NCBI GenBank assembly: GCA_965112735.1 | Contig: OZ218951.1 | Location: 3,906,001-3,970,000 of the forward strand | Direction: 5' to 3' | Origin: Phaeosaccion multiseriatum | Lineage: Eukaryota; Ochrophyta, other classes | DNA: 64,000 nt | Shown: positions 10,901 to 22,405 of the stretch, piece by piece | Layout of the letters: every line of letters starts with the position of its first letter | How positions within the stretch are numbered: position 1 is the stretch's first letter | Made by a program: the position numbers and the translations under genes | The notes under the pieces: model-generated | Seen by the model: only the letters and a program-made list of their open reading frames with translations | What the model was told of the DNA's origin: nothing | The model's database searches: none

Positions 10901-11837
10901 TCCACGTGTTGTCCCGGAGGTCGAAGGACCACACGTCATCGCAATAGTCACCACAGAGATGGCTGGGGGGGGCGGGGGGAGGGACCGAGGGGGACATATG
11001 TATATATTAGGTGGTGTGTGCATGCTTTGCCCCCTCTCCCCCTGACGAAGCGGACCCACAGACCCACCTGTACCCGCCATAAATGATCATTGTCCCGTCG
11101 GCAAACATGGCCGCAGCGTGCCCCCATCGCTCGCTGGGTGTGGTGCACAGCTCGGTGCCCAGGTAGTACTTACAGCCTCCGTTTCGCGCCCCTGCGTTGA
11201 GCACTCGCCAACCATCGTCCTCGCAAGGCCCGTCCAAGGTGCGCGTGCAGTTGAGGTCGTACAACCACACGTCGTTAAAGTAGACCCCCGTTTCAATGCT
11301 CAAGTCACATGTGCTGGAGCTGTTGTCGCTAATGTTATTGAGGACATTGTACTGGCAGTCCAAGACGGGCATCTCGTCGTAGCTTACAAAGTCCAGAGAG
11401 CCGTTCTGCCGGACTATCTCGTATGTCTTTGGGATGTGCTCTCGCCGAGTATTGTTGCCTCGCCCTCCAAATAGGATCATCTGTGGGGTTGTTGTGATTG
11501 CGTGCCATTTAGAAGAGACTATCGCAGGGACAGGACTGCTCATGAGCGCCAGACATACGTACCTGTGTGTCGTTGTGCGACATGACGATGCTGTGTCCGT
11601 ACCGCCCGCCTGTCGAGAAGGTGGAAGGATTTGTGCGCGGTATGGGAGGTCAATCTTTCTGGCCCCTTCAAGACCAGCTTTCCTTCTAGGACACTCACCT
11701 GGGCCGTCCGTTAACCCCCAGGTGTCCATCCACTCCTCGGACGTCTCCCCGTTGTTCTCCCATAGCTTCCAGGCCGAGGACAAACCCAAGCAGGCGAGGA
11801 GCAACAGCGATAGCAGCGGCAACCGCCCCACGGCCAT
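7623..11837 (-). CDS. Kelch-repeat and EGF-domain surface protein (attractin-like), probable GPI anchor
   Basis: Nine exons join in frame: 11837-11699, 11609-11563, 11480-11068, 10962-9703, 9354-9067, 8838-8751, 8573-8329, 8175-8099, 7837-7623; 923 residues. MAVGRLPLLSLLLLACLG is a signal peptide (another ATG lies in frame at 11864). Residues ~60-690 carry kelch blades: GGRYGHS, MILFGGRG, WGHAAAMF..MIIYGGY, ARAGHVAVW, ARMDHVVV..LLLLFGGY, KLLVYGG. From ~699 come Cys-rich EGF-like modules (CPSNCSNAGECHYGYC, CDDGYYGLDCS, CICNEGYYGEYC, GVCACE). Many N-X-S/T sites fit an extracellular chain. The protein ends in a hydrophobic run (LFALVAVVGVTILLFLAPPAA) with no tail after it and small residues before it, the pattern of a GPI-attachment signal. 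Likely a cell-surface adhesion or recognition protein; ligand unknown. Confidence 0.87.
7844..7909. repeat. (GT)n followed by (GA)n, in kelch-gene intron 8
   Basis: About 25 GT units then about 8 GA units. On the coding (minus) strand this is a (TC)/(CA) run ending a few bases before the acceptor of the last exon. Confidence 0.95.
9580..9639. repeat. Four tandem copies of a 15-bp unit in kelch-gene intron 4
   Basis: The unit CCAGCTCCACAGGCC is present twice exactly (9580-9609), then twice with 2-4 changes (9610-9639). It lies between the G-rich donor half and the C/T-rich acceptor half of the intron. Confidence 0.9.
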
Positions 11838-12259
11838 GTCTAGGTGAACACTTGTCTCGGTCACTCACATGACCACCCTCCCTCAGCTTCCATGCCCTCT
11901 CGAAGTGTTGGCCGGGGGAGAGCGATCCGAGCACCCAAAGATCACAGTAGCCAAGTAGAGATCCAGAGAGACCTTCTGACTACATATCCTCTCCACCCTC
12001 CCTCCCCGCAGGGCACACGCAAGCCTTGAGCTGATTGGTCTGTCCAGGCGTAGTTGGGATGCTGAGAGGGACGGGAGGGTAAGCAAAGGGAGCAGAGGTT
12101 GAGAAAATCGGTGGGAAAACAGTTGACATTGCCATGGCTGAACTGAAACTAAAACTGCGTTGCTCTTGCCAAGCACACCCCCCGGGTATTGGAGGACGGC
12201 GTCCCCCTTGACAGAAAGGCGGCCTCTCCGGGGCAGAGGCCACAGCACAGGGGCCAAGC
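11838..12259. promoter_or_regulatory. Divergent promoter region between kelch and PAM2-motif genes
   Basis: 422 bp between start codons on opposite strands. No recognisable core element, no tRNA or repeat seen. Confidence 0.45.
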
Positions 12260-13183
12260 ATGGGATCCAACAAAGAGGACAGTCGCTCGGGGAAGGGGAG
12301 ACCGAGGAAGGGGGGGCGCCGCGGGAAGGGTGAGAGCAGCAAAGCAGGGGAAACCGCCAAGGCGAGAGCTCCAGAGCAGCCTGAGAAGCCGCAGCCTACC
12401 AGCTTGCTTGGCGGAAACGGCAGCATCCGACCGACCGCACTGGAGAGTGAATGGCTTGGTGCAGGGGTGGGTGAGGGCAATGTCGCGGCCAGCAAGGGAG
12501 CTGAGGAAAAGGAAACGGTTGCCGTCCTCAGCTTGAATGAGGTGTCGTACGCTCGGGACTTGGAGTCGGTGAACAAGGCCTCCAAGGAGGCTGCTGGGGG
12601 GGAAAGGGGGGGTGGGGCACGAGGGGGTGACAAGGGGTCAGGAGGGGTGGACAAGCGACGCCGAAATGGCGCAAAGTCCTTGTCTGAGGAGGCCTTTGAC
12701 ACTCCGAGAGGTGCTTCCCGAAAGGGCACGCGCAGGGGCGGACGAGGCCGCGCGGAGAGCAGCAGCAGCAAGGTGGGGGCGGGGGCGGACAAGCAGCAGC
12801 AGCAGCAACAGCGTGGTGAGGGCAACCAAAAGGCGAGGCAGGGTTCTGCCAAGTACGACCATGAGCGCAATCGCCAGCAGCAGCAGGGCGGGAGGGGAGA
12901 GCGAAAATCGGTACCAATCACGGCAATTGCAACGAAGCCGCCTCCCGTCGTGCTTGTGAGCAGCGAGAACAACCGTCTCAACGCAGAAGCTCTGGAGTTT
13001 TGGGGGGAGAGGCTTTCTGCCCCACTTCCCTCCGGTCTGGGAGCCTCCGAGTTTGCTGAGAAGACGGACAGCGACCCCGCTTCCTCTCCTATCATGGGCA
13101 TGGGGTCTGAGGGAGACTGTGAGGCCAGCATCAATGGAGTCAACCCCAAGGCGCGCGCATGGGTGCCACGGGGAGTTTCGTAG
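12260..13183 (+). CDS. Disordered basic protein ending in a PAM2-like (PABP-binding) motif
   Basis: Single open frame of 307 residues from the ATG at 12260. Composition is Gly/Ser/Lys/Arg/Gln with no globular domain: a KGRPRKGGRRGKG cluster near the start, an RRGGRGR patch near residue 155, poly-Gln near 175, and conserved-looking LNEVSYARDLESVNK near 92. The last 15 residues hold VNPKARAWVP, which fits the PAM2 pattern (L-N-P-x-A-x-x-F-x-P) that docks on the MLLE domain of poly(A)-binding protein, with Trp in place of Phe as in the PAM2w variant of LARP4. No La-motif is present, so it is not LARP4 itself. RG-rich patches plus PAM2 suggest an mRNP or translation cofactor. The opposite strand is also open for 410 codons, so gene reality rests on the C-terminal motif and composition. 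Confidence 0.58.
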   Translation: MGSNKEDSRSGKGRPRKGGRRGKGESSKAGETAKARAPEQPEKPQPTSLLGGNGSIRPTALESEWLGAGVGEGNVAASKGAEEKETVAVLSLNEVSYARDLESVNKASKEAAGGERGGGARGGDKGSGGVDKRRRNGAKSLSEEAFDTPRGASRKGTRRGGRGRAESSSSKVGAGADKQQQQQQRGEGNQKARQGSAKYDHERNRQQQQGGRGERKSVPITAIATKPPPVVLVSSENNRLNAEALEFWGERLSAPLPSGLGASEFAEKTDSDPASSPIMGMGSEGDCEASINGVNPKARAWVPRGVS

Positions 13184-13863
13184 GTTTGTTTTGTGAGTGA
13201 GCACTTATCCAAGAATGAGGATTCAGCTGGTTTATTGGAGATCCAAGACGACAGCTTTTCGGAGAATCACGGCGTTTCGGGACACCAACACCATTGAGTG
13301 AGCAACACGCATGTCTCAAGCGGTTTCTGCAGCGGCCGTTTGGCCTTGGGCGTGGTGGAGCTCGCCAGTTCATGCGGGGGGAGTCGCAACTCCAACCCCA
13401 ATCCATACACGACAGCCTTGTTGGCACCTTCAAGTCGGGGCAGAGAGCGAGAGAAAGAGATAGAAGAGAGAAGAGAAGCGAGAGAGGGAGAGAGAGACTC
13501 CAATCGTGCCAGTGTACTACTGTGGCCAATGGCCAGCAGGACTGGGGAGACACTACATCCGTGTTCAAGGCTTCGGCCCGTTCCTCGACAAACGGTACCT
13601 CACCTACCTATACAGGGCATTGTTTCTCCACAACCACCATCAGGGGGGGAAGGTAGGCAGGGGATTCGGCGACCGCTGATACCTTTCCCGGTACATGAAT
13701 GGCCTTCCAGCTGTGTGCTTTGGAAGAGGCCTTTTGGAAAGGAAGCCGTGAGCCACCCAGGCGCTGGTCTGAGGAACGAAAGCTCCATCTACATCGCGTA
13801 TTTATAGAGGCATTAATTTGAGACGGGGAAGGGTCCTCCCCCCCGTACCAAGAGGATAATACA
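13184..13863. other. Convergent intergenic region
   Basis: 680 bp between the stops of the PAM2-motif gene and SRP19. It has a GA-rich stretch (13440-13500). No gene, tRNA or repeat family was recognised. Confidence 0.5.
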
Positions 13864-14755
13864 CTATTTCTTGCCTTTCTTCTTGCCCTTCTTTTTGCCG
13901 CTCTTTGAGCTGCTGTTTGCGGCCAGTGTCGCTTGTGCTTTTTGCTGCGAGGGGAGGTGGGGAGGACAAGAGGCAGCAAAGAACCAAGGGCGTGAACTTC
14001 AGTCCTATCCCCAAAAGCCCAACGAGCTGCCCGGCCAACGGAACTCACCTCCTCCTTTGCAGCCAGCGCGAGCCGCTCCTTCTCGTTCTTTATTCTCTCC
14101 TTTCTGCTCTCTAGCCCAGGGATCCTCCTGCCCATTTCCTTCATCAGAGCCATCTTGTTGGGCACTTCTGGGTTGCACACCTCGCCCGTCTCATCAATCA
14201 GCCGTACTCGTATCCGCCCTGTGATGTATGGCTCGCGGGAGTACCCCTTGTGCGGCTCCAGGATGTGCCATAGCTGAAAGTGTTTGCACACCTGAACAAA
14301 AATAACAAGCAGCGTAAGTCGTCGTCGAGTCTGAGAAGCTCCTGCATCCCCCTCCAGCATACCTCTGACAGGTCCGCCGCCACAGGATCTGAGCACGCCG
14401 TCTCTTTGGAGACTCTGCGACCCTGCTTTAGAGTCTTCCCTGCGTCAACATTGTTGGGCCAAATTACAAAATACCGACTCCAGTCCATCACCTTGACCGC
14501 AGCTGCATAGGGAGGGAGCAGAACAGGAGCACAGGGATCAGAGGCGCGAAGCTATTATCGGCGATTGTCGCCCTCAGCAGACCCCAAGCCAAGGCGCGCA
14601 CACTCACATGGTGGCCAAGCGAAGCGCATATTCTTGTTGGGAAGGTCTGGTAATGGAGGCATGTCCCCCATATTGGCCATGCTCTTCATGGCCGCCGCCA
14701 TGGGATTCTGCGGCGCCTTCTGCTGCTTTATAATTACTCGCCCCTGCTTCCCCAT
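13864..14755 (-). CDS. SRP19: Signal recognition particle 19 kDa protein
   Basis: Four exons: 14755-14608, 14502-14363, 14291-14049, 13944-13864; 203 residues. Diagnostic segments are DWSRYFVIWPNNVDAGKT, LKQGRRVSKE, the conserved region around KHFQLWHILEPHKGYSRE, and ITGRIRVRL, followed by a charged helix and a Lys/Gly tail (GKKKGKKKGKK) like that of animal SRP19. SRP19 binds helices 6 and 8 of the SRP RNA and primes SRP54 loading for co-translational ER targeting. The protein is longer than the ~144-residue human form because of a 45-residue N-terminal extension rich in Met/Pro/Lys. I use the ATG at 14755; the frame stays open a little further upstream without another ATG. Confidence 0.92.
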
Positions 14756-15223
14756 GATGAACGCGTTTCCCTCAACAGATACCACTGACCACGGCGGCCT
14801 TCTCTCCGGCTCCTTCTGCTGCTTCCGCTCGTGGCCCCGATGGAAGTGGTGGTGGTGCTGCTACTGGTGTGTGCTGGCGCTGGTGTGTGTGATACAAGCT
14901 CGTCCTGTAGTTGGTAGGCGGGGTGGGTGGTCGCCAAGTTTGGAGCACCAACGTGCATCCCCGGGGGCCCTTGGCACACCGACGGCCAATAGAACCCAAC
15001 CACAGAAAGAGCGCCGCTGAGCAAGCAATATCGAGCCGCAGGAGATCGAAGCGGAGAGCAGACAGGGAGGAGTAGAAGCAGGCTTGACGTGGGCGAAGGG
15101 AGTAGGAGAATAAAAGATCGGCAGCAGAAACAGGGGGGGGACTTCTCCACCCCCCATAGTATTTGAATCGCCCACCTCCACTTACACCACCAGCCGGAGA
15201 GGCGAGCAGCAGCAACAGCAGGA
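14756..15223. promoter_or_regulatory. Divergent promoter region between SRP19 and importin-4
   Basis: 468 bp between opposite start codons. Overlapping open frames on the minus strand here lack domains. A G run lies at 15133-15140 near the importin side. Confidence 0.4.
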
Positions 15224-18200
15224 ATGTCTGCTGCTCCGCCGCCCACTTCCGAGGTGGCTGTCAAGGCCTCGCCGGAAGAGGTGGCGAGACACGCAGCGTC
15301 GGTAAGTGGGCCTCAGCTTTTGAATTTGGGGTGTGGAGAACACAGAGCAATGATGACAATATGATCCCAGCTCACTACGAGTCCCCCTGCAAAACGCGGG
15401 GCCGGGCGATGTAGAGAATAACTGTTTCCTGTTTTACTGAGCTCTCTTCCTTCCTTTGCTGTCTTTAGTCTTGTAGCTGTGTGGCCTCGCCTTCTCCTGG
15501 CCAGTCAGTGTGCCCGTAACTCCTTCCATCAACTAACTCTCTCTCCGGAAGAAGAGCTATGATGACAATATGATCCCAGCTCACTACGAGTCCGCCCGCA
15601 AAATGCGGGGCCGGGCGATGTAGAGAATAACTGTTTCCTGTTTAACTGAGCGCTCTTCCTTCCAGTCTATATTCTTTCGGCCGCCGTGTCTTTTCTCGCC
15701 TTCGTCCTGACCAGTCAGTGCCCCTAAGCTCGCACCCCTCCCTCTCCACCCCCCTCGCCCCCCGCTCTCTCTGCCTTCATTCCCAAACAAAGCTGCAAGA
15801 CAACCCCGGAGCCTTAGAAAGTCTGCTCCTGCTATGTACAGACGCCACCCAAGTAAAGTATACAGAAGATGTGCTTAAGCAATACACCAAATCGCCCAGC
15901 AGCGTGACAGGCCTGCTGCAGCAGCTGCGCTCCAGCCAGCATATAGAGGTACGCATGCAGAGTGCCGTCCTGCTGAGAAGACGCATGGTGCGCCACTGGG
16001 AAGCCTTCACCGTTCCACAGCAGAATGAGATTAAGGCCGCAGTACTTGGCGCGATTGACGTGGAGGTGGAGCGGACTGTGAGGAATCAAATCGCCGCCAT
16101 CATGGCGCAATTGGCGGAGCAGCTGTTTGATGTGGACGGTAACACTCCCGGATGGTAAGTCGTGTGTCATGGGGGGCAGTGCCCTCCTTCTTTGACCTCC
16201 CGCGTTGAACCGGCTGCGCATCTCCCGTGTCCATATCATCGTCCTCAAATCTTCTGTGTCCATTCCCCTCCTTACGAATGGCTGTATCAGGACGGAGCTG
16301 CTCGTGTACGTGAATCAGTGCGCGCAGAGCCCAGATGAGGGCCGCAGAGAGTTGGCCTTTGTTATCCTGTTGGAGATGGAGGAGGTGGTGGCGAGCTGTA
16401 TGAAGCAGCACCTGGGCAGCCTCAAGAGCCTCTTCCTCACTGCTCTGGCGGACCCCTCATCCAAGGTGCAGGTCAAGGCCCTCACGGCTGCCACGGCGCT
16501 CCTGCGGTCCTTGTCCTTCGAGAAGGAGGCCCTCATGTTCAAGGTGAGGGCGCGCACCACGGCACGGCACAGCTTTTCCTTTTCCTTTTCCACAAGGCGA
16601 GGGCGGATGGGGGTGGGGGGGGGGGGGGGATGCTAAGCTTGCTGATGAACGGAGTACTTGACCTGATACCTTACTCTACCCTGCCCTACCCCATCCACCC
16701 CCTTTGTCTCGCAGGAATTGATTCCTCCGTCAATAGTAGGAGCCAAGGCGTGCCTGGCCAGGAACGACGAAGACGCCGTGCTGCACATCCTCGATGTCTT
16801 CTCCGACCTTGCGCAGTCGAACCTGCCCCTCATCAACAACCAAAACGTCAGCGACGTGATCATGCTCACGCTGGAGATTGTTCGAAACGAGAATTTAGAA
16901 ATCAGCACACGTGACGCGGCCACAATGGTGCTCTGCACGCTGGCGGAGGCCAAGCCGCGGCTCCTGTGCAGGACCAGACACGTGCCCCTCATTCTGCAGA
17001 ACATGATGGAGCTCATCGCGGCGCACGAGGGGTCGGTTTCGTCCTGTCTGTACACGCTCCAGCCTCTGCGGGGAGACCTCCAGGATGGCGAGGGCAACGA
17101 CGACGACGAAGACGAGGGTGATGACGGGGAGGAGCGCAACACGCACAGTATCGCGCAGGCCTGCCTCGACTGCTTCGCGCTGAACCTGCCCACCAAGCAC
17201 GTGTTCCAGCCGTGCATGGAGCTGTGCTCGCAGGGACTGGCGAGCAGCAACATGCAGATGCGCAAGGCGGGCGTTGCTGTGCTGGGGGTGATTGTGGAGG
17301 GCTGCTGGGAGCCCATGAAGGCGGTGTTACCGGACGTGCTGCCCAAGATTCTGCAGGTGCGTGTGTGTTTTTTTGTGCGACAGTTTTCTCCTCCTCGCCA
17401 CTCTGTACTTTCCGTGAGCTCCGAGCCCCGTCCTCCTCACTCGCCTTTTTCTTCTTCTGTGTGGCACTGCAACCGCAGGTGGCAGGAGATACCGAACCCT
17501 TGGTGCGCGAGTGCGCTTGCTTCGCGCTCGGGCAGTTCTCCGAGCATTGCCAGCCTGAGATCCTGGACTACCACACGGAGGTGCTGCCCGTGGTGTTCAC
17601 GCTGCTGGACGATGCCACCGATGCCGTGAAGGGCATTTCTTGCTACGTGTTGGAGAATTTCTGCGAGAATCTCGAGCCGGAAACCATTGGCCCCTTTTTG
17701 GACCCTCTCATGCAGCGCCTGGTGACCATGCTGCAGACGCCCAAGCGCTCTGTGCAGGAGATGTCCGTGGCGGCCATTGCAGCCACCGCCATCGCCGCGG
17801 AGGAGTCCTTCCTGCCCTACCTCAAGGGGGTCTCGGAGATGATGGGGCAGATGCTCACCATCTCCGAGAACGCCCGCATGCTATCTCTCCGAGGAAGAGC
17901 CTTGGAGTGTATGGGCCACATTGCCCTGGCGGTAGGGAAGGAGTCCTTCCGACCATACGTGGAACCCTGTGTCATGTGCGCCTTCGGCGGCATGACGCTG
18001 AGAGACCCACAGGGGGCGGAGATTGTGGAGCTGCACGAGTACGCGTACGCCTTCTTTGCTAACCTGTCCAAGGTGTTGGGGGAGGACATGGCCCCGCTGC
18101 TTGAGAAGCTCGTGCCCTGCTTGTGCGAGGTCATCACAGAGGACTCGCCTTTCGTGGACGTGAGTTGAGAGTGAGCGTTGAAGTGAATGAGTGGGTGTTG

Positions 18201-19901
18201 AGAGTGAGTGTTGATTTTGAATATGTCTTGCTTGCTCCAGACTCAACTAAAGGCCTGCCCTACTTGTTGATGCATGCTGCTCTCTCTCTCTCTCTCTCTC
18301 TCTTCATTCGTCTTGGTCTTTCCTTTCACACAGGCGGACGAACTGAACATCGAGGAGGAAGGGGCCGACATGGAGGCCCTTCAGCGTATGCTGCAGCGAG
18401 TCACGACAGGCGACTCAGACAAGCAGAAGGGAGCCATGGTGGCTCTGGCCAGCCTCGAGGAGCATTGCCCCATGCACTTTGGCGGTTACATTGAGCCCGT
18501 CATGAGCGCCCTGCAACACGCCATGAAGCTGGACTGGATGACAGAGCTCCGCATGCAGTTGTGTACGGCTTTGCGGCACATGGTGGGCGTGTCGGTGGCG
18601 CTGTGGCCCCCAGGCCCGTGGCAGAAGGGCGTCGTGGGAGCTCTGCCCCCGCAGGTGTGTGGACATGTGGATCTATGTGTGGGTGTGTGGGTGAGACAGA
18701 AAAAGAAGGCGAGGGGAGCTTTTTTTGAAGGGGCCAAAGGAGAGGAAGTAACTCGTTCTCTCAGAACGAAAACTCACCTGACCTTCTCTCTTCTCCCCAC
18801 CCCTGCCACTCTTGGCTTGCTTTGCCATTGCCCGCCGGTGCGAACTATCAGGTGGGTCAGCTGACGTCTGTGATCATGGACATGCTCATGACAATGGTGC
18901 AAGACGATCAGGAGACGGCCACCGTCGCGGCAGCCCTCGAGGCCCTGCAGGGGGTGGTAGAGGAAGTCGGTCCCGCGGCACTTCAGCCCGTCGCGCAGCC
19001 GCTGGCAGAGCTCGTGCTGCGGATACTCAGGGAGGAGGCTCCCTGTCAGGAACACGTGCCGGAGGAGGAGGAGGGGGAGGAAGAGGAGGAGGAGGAGGCG
19101 GGCGCGAACCGAGAGGGCGCCTTGTTTGAGGTGCTTGGCGATGTGATTGCGGCCATGTCCAAGGTCATGTCACCAGAAGAGTTTTTGCCCTTCTTTAGGG
19201 TCTTCTTCCCGGAGCTCATATCCAAGCATGCCCGAGGCAGCCGGCCGAGCATCAACAGAGCCATGGCAGCGGGTGCGGCGGCGGATGCACTCAACTCATT
19301 AGGCCCACTGGGGAAGGAGTTCATCGCGCCCCTGCTCCCCGTGGTGAAGCGAGGGCTGGCAGACGGAGACAAGGGGGTGAGGTGCAACGCGGCCTTCCTG
19401 GCAGGAGTCATGGTGCAGTCTGCAGGGGAGAGCGCCGTTCCCCACTTTATGGAGCTGCTGCAGGCGCTGGCCCCCATCTTCCAGACGGGAGATGACAAGC
19501 CCTCTTCCGTCAAGGACAATGCTGCAGCAGCGGTGGCTCGATTTATCCTCGTGTCGCCCCCCAGCGTCCCCTTGGCGCAAGTGGTGCCGGTCATCCTCGG
19601 CCTCATGCCTCTGCAGAAGGACGCGTCGGAGAACGAGTCGGTGTACAAATGCGTGCTGCAGCTGCTGCTGGCCAAGCAACCCGACGTCTTGACGACCATG
19701 CTGCCCCAGGTCATGAGCGTGTGTGCTCGGGCGCTGCCCGATGGGAGCGGCGTGTCGGAGGAGCTGAAGAAGTACATCCTGGAGTCGCTCAAGACTGCGG
19801 CGGCGGACGGCTCTTCGAAGGCCATGGAGCAGGCCATGGCACAGCTGCCGCCCGCGGAGCAGCAGACATTGGTGGGGGCCTTGGCGCAAGCAGGCTCATA
19901 G
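15224..19901 (+). CDS. IPO4: Importin-4 / Kap123-type karyopherin beta
   Basis: Seven exons, all joined in phase: 15224-15301, 15793-16154, 16291-16543, 16715-17356, 17479-18159, 18334-18654, 18852-19901; 1128 residues, close to the ~1,080-1,110 of the family. It is a HEAT-repeat solenoid. The N-terminal Ran-binding part holds VRMQSAVLLRRRMVRHWEAF. The middle holds ECACFALGQFSEHCQPEIL, CYVLENFCENLEPETIGPFL and RSVQEMSVAAIAATAIAAEESFLPY, all typical of importin-4. Two acidic inserts (DDDEDEGDDGEE; EEEEGEEEEEEE) are probable loops. Family role: RanGTP-dependent import of ribosomal proteins and histones. The first exon is short (26 residues, MSAAPPPTSEVAV) and separated by the only large intron. 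IPO4 versus IPO5 is decided on local similarity, not an alignment. Confidence 0.9.
15350..15665. repeat. ~105-bp direct duplication inside importin-4 intron 1
   Basis: Copy A (15350 to ~15456) and copy B (15559 to ~15665) both start ATGATGACAATATGATCCCA and match with about six mismatches; the period is 209 bp. Flanking CCAGTCAGTG motifs at ~15502 and ~15711 suggest that the duplicated unit was originally longer, with a diverged second half. Confidence 0.9.
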
Positions 19902-20179
19902 CAGCATCACAACAGCACAATGTAGGCTAAAGCTTCATGTAACAATTTTCAACGTCCCTTGTCCCTTTCTCGACCCCTGACGCCGATAGCGGATAGCACG
20001 CCCCCACAACCCCCCCCCCCCCCCCAAAGCGGGCTGGCGCTGGTGAGATACACCACACCTCTCTTGTTACTTTTAGGCAAAACCATAGATGGCACTTCAA
20101 GTGTGTAATATTTGGGGGGGGGTTGGCCCAGAGGGCAGAAAGAGGCACGAGTTTACGCGCTCCAAGGGAAAACGCAGCG

Positions 20180-22373
20180 ATGGCTGTAGTACATGCTTCG
20201 GGTGGTGAGGGTGCCTCGAAGCTGCAGGACCGAGAAAGGCAGAAGAAAAGGAGGGAGGATGTCAAACGGCTGGGCGAAGATAGATTTGTCCGTTTGGCGA
20301 GGGAGTGTGAATTCAAGAAGGCGCTGCTAAAGCTGCTGTGCAAGTACCCTCGTAAGAACAGGGCACAGGTGGTTGAGATGCTGGTGCTTTATGGGCTTCG
20401 CTCGCTTCTGTCATCGTACAATCTGGATGAGCTGCAGGACATATCGGTGCGTGCGAAGAGTGAAGCCTTTGCTCGCTCAGCCCCCTCTCAGCAGCCGATG
20501 ATGTTTATTATGAACACCTGCCTTTGCTCTTGTACCGCCTCCCCCATAGACTCTGAATGCGGTAACCTTTTCTGCCCGGGAAGAGGCGGTCCTGGTGCTT
20601 GAAGCCGAGGCCAAGAACAAGGAATCGTACAAGCATGGAATCAGCAAAGGAGGACATGGCAGGAAGCCCGGCCACGACAAGGTACGCCATAAATGCGTCC
20701 TTTTGACCTGCACGTCCCTACACGCACTGAACAAGCCCCCTTTTCCGTGCAACGTTCTCGCTCCGTGAATCAGGGAGAGGTGGCCAGCAGCACCTGCAGC
20801 AACAGCGTGTTCACCGAGGGAGGGCGCAACTACAAGGATCTGATGATGGAAATCACGCCGCGCCCGGATGTGCTACAGAAGTTCCCATTCGTAGACCGGC
20901 AGGGAGGAGTCAGCGGTGTTCTGTGTAGCGTCCAGCCGCCCCCCGCGGTGTACTTGCTGGCCAAGAGAGAGATCCGGCGCTTGGCGGAGGTAAGGCTGAG
21001 CTCGGCTGCAGCTCAGCCTCAGCTCAGAGAAGCCTAGCCCAGCAATGCGGCCTTCTTTGCACATCCACTCCTAAATGCTGCTGTTACTGCTTTTCCCTTT
21101 CATGCCCTTACTGCTGCTGCTGCTGCTGCTGCTGCTCTCGCCCTAGGCGAGGTTCAGAGACTTCAAACGGACCTCGCGAGGCATTCACGTGGTTGACGTG
21201 GTGCCCGCTCTGCAAGCCCTCTTTGGGGGCGACTCGGCCTCTCCGCTCAACGACGAGGATGCAAAGGTCAACACTGGAGGACAAGGACAAGGACAAGGCT
21301 TCCTGCGCACGTCTCTCTTGCGTGACCTGGCCAGTGAGGTGCTGCCTCCCTCGCTCCGAGCAGCTGCCTGCAGAGACCCCAGCGTGTGGAGCGTTGTGGA
21401 GGAGGGCGAGAAGAAGGACTTTCCAGGGCAGGGCGGGGACGGACTGTCTCCTCATTCCACCACAAGCGGCAGCACCATAGGCGTGCACAACCGGGCCGGG
21501 CAGGGGGCCGGGTATGGCAAGACCTCGCTGGACCCTGACGCTGTGCTCGACCTGGACAAGTGGCTCCTTGTGGTGCATCATGTGGTGCTGCGGCTGCGGC
21601 AGCTGGGGACAGCCGGCCGGTGGGCAGAGGGGGGGCTTCCTGATGATGACGGGCACCAGCACCTCTACCAAAGGCGAGAGGAAGACGGAGATGATTGGGA
21701 AGGGCTGTCGCTGCGGTATTCCGAGGAGGGGGACCAGCCCGCGGGGCGCAGCAGTGTCTGCAGCAGGTGAGCGAGTTTAGGCCAAACGAAACGAAGTTTC
21801 TTCGCTTGATCACCTGAGAAATGAACGTCCATCCGTCCGCCTATCCCGTGATGTGTGTTCCCACCTCTCACAGCGAGGAAAGCTACCTCCTCTCCCGCGT
21901 AGGCGGTGAGAGAAGGAGAGGGAGGGATGTCCGCGTGAGGGAGGGCCATGGCCATCTGGAGCAGCGAAGGAGTCGGGAGAGGCGGCCACGCTCGGCACCT
22001 CGCCCTGGTACGCGACCCGCAGGCATGTACCAAGCGGTTCCTGCCCCACACGAGGCCGTCATGAAGCACCACCAGCAGCAGCAGCGAAGAGGAGGGCGGG
22101 GGGGGGGCAGGGGGGAGCATGGAGGAGGAGGAGGAGGAGGAGGAGGAGGAGGAGGAGGAGGAGGAGTTGGGCGGCGAGGCGGGGCAGCAAGGAAGGAGAG
22201 GGTCTCCAAGCCCGTGTGCGCCAATGTAACGTCCAAGATTAAGGAGCAGGTTGTTGCAGATAGGAACTTTGCCCGCCGAGAGGCCGCCCTCCAGAGGCGC
22301 AGTGTGCAGGACGCGTCTGCTCGGGTTAGGCTCGAGAGGTATGAACGGGAGAGGCTCGCGCTGCAGAGGGAGA

Positions 22374-22405
<32 letters not shown>

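Noticed and set aside
11980-13212. 410-codon open frame on the minus strand opposite the PAM2-motif gene
   Set aside because: Its Ser/Pro/Leu/Cys-rich text is what results from reading the opposite of a Gly/Arg/Glu-rich gene; no domain, and the plus strand carries the terminal PAM2-like motif.
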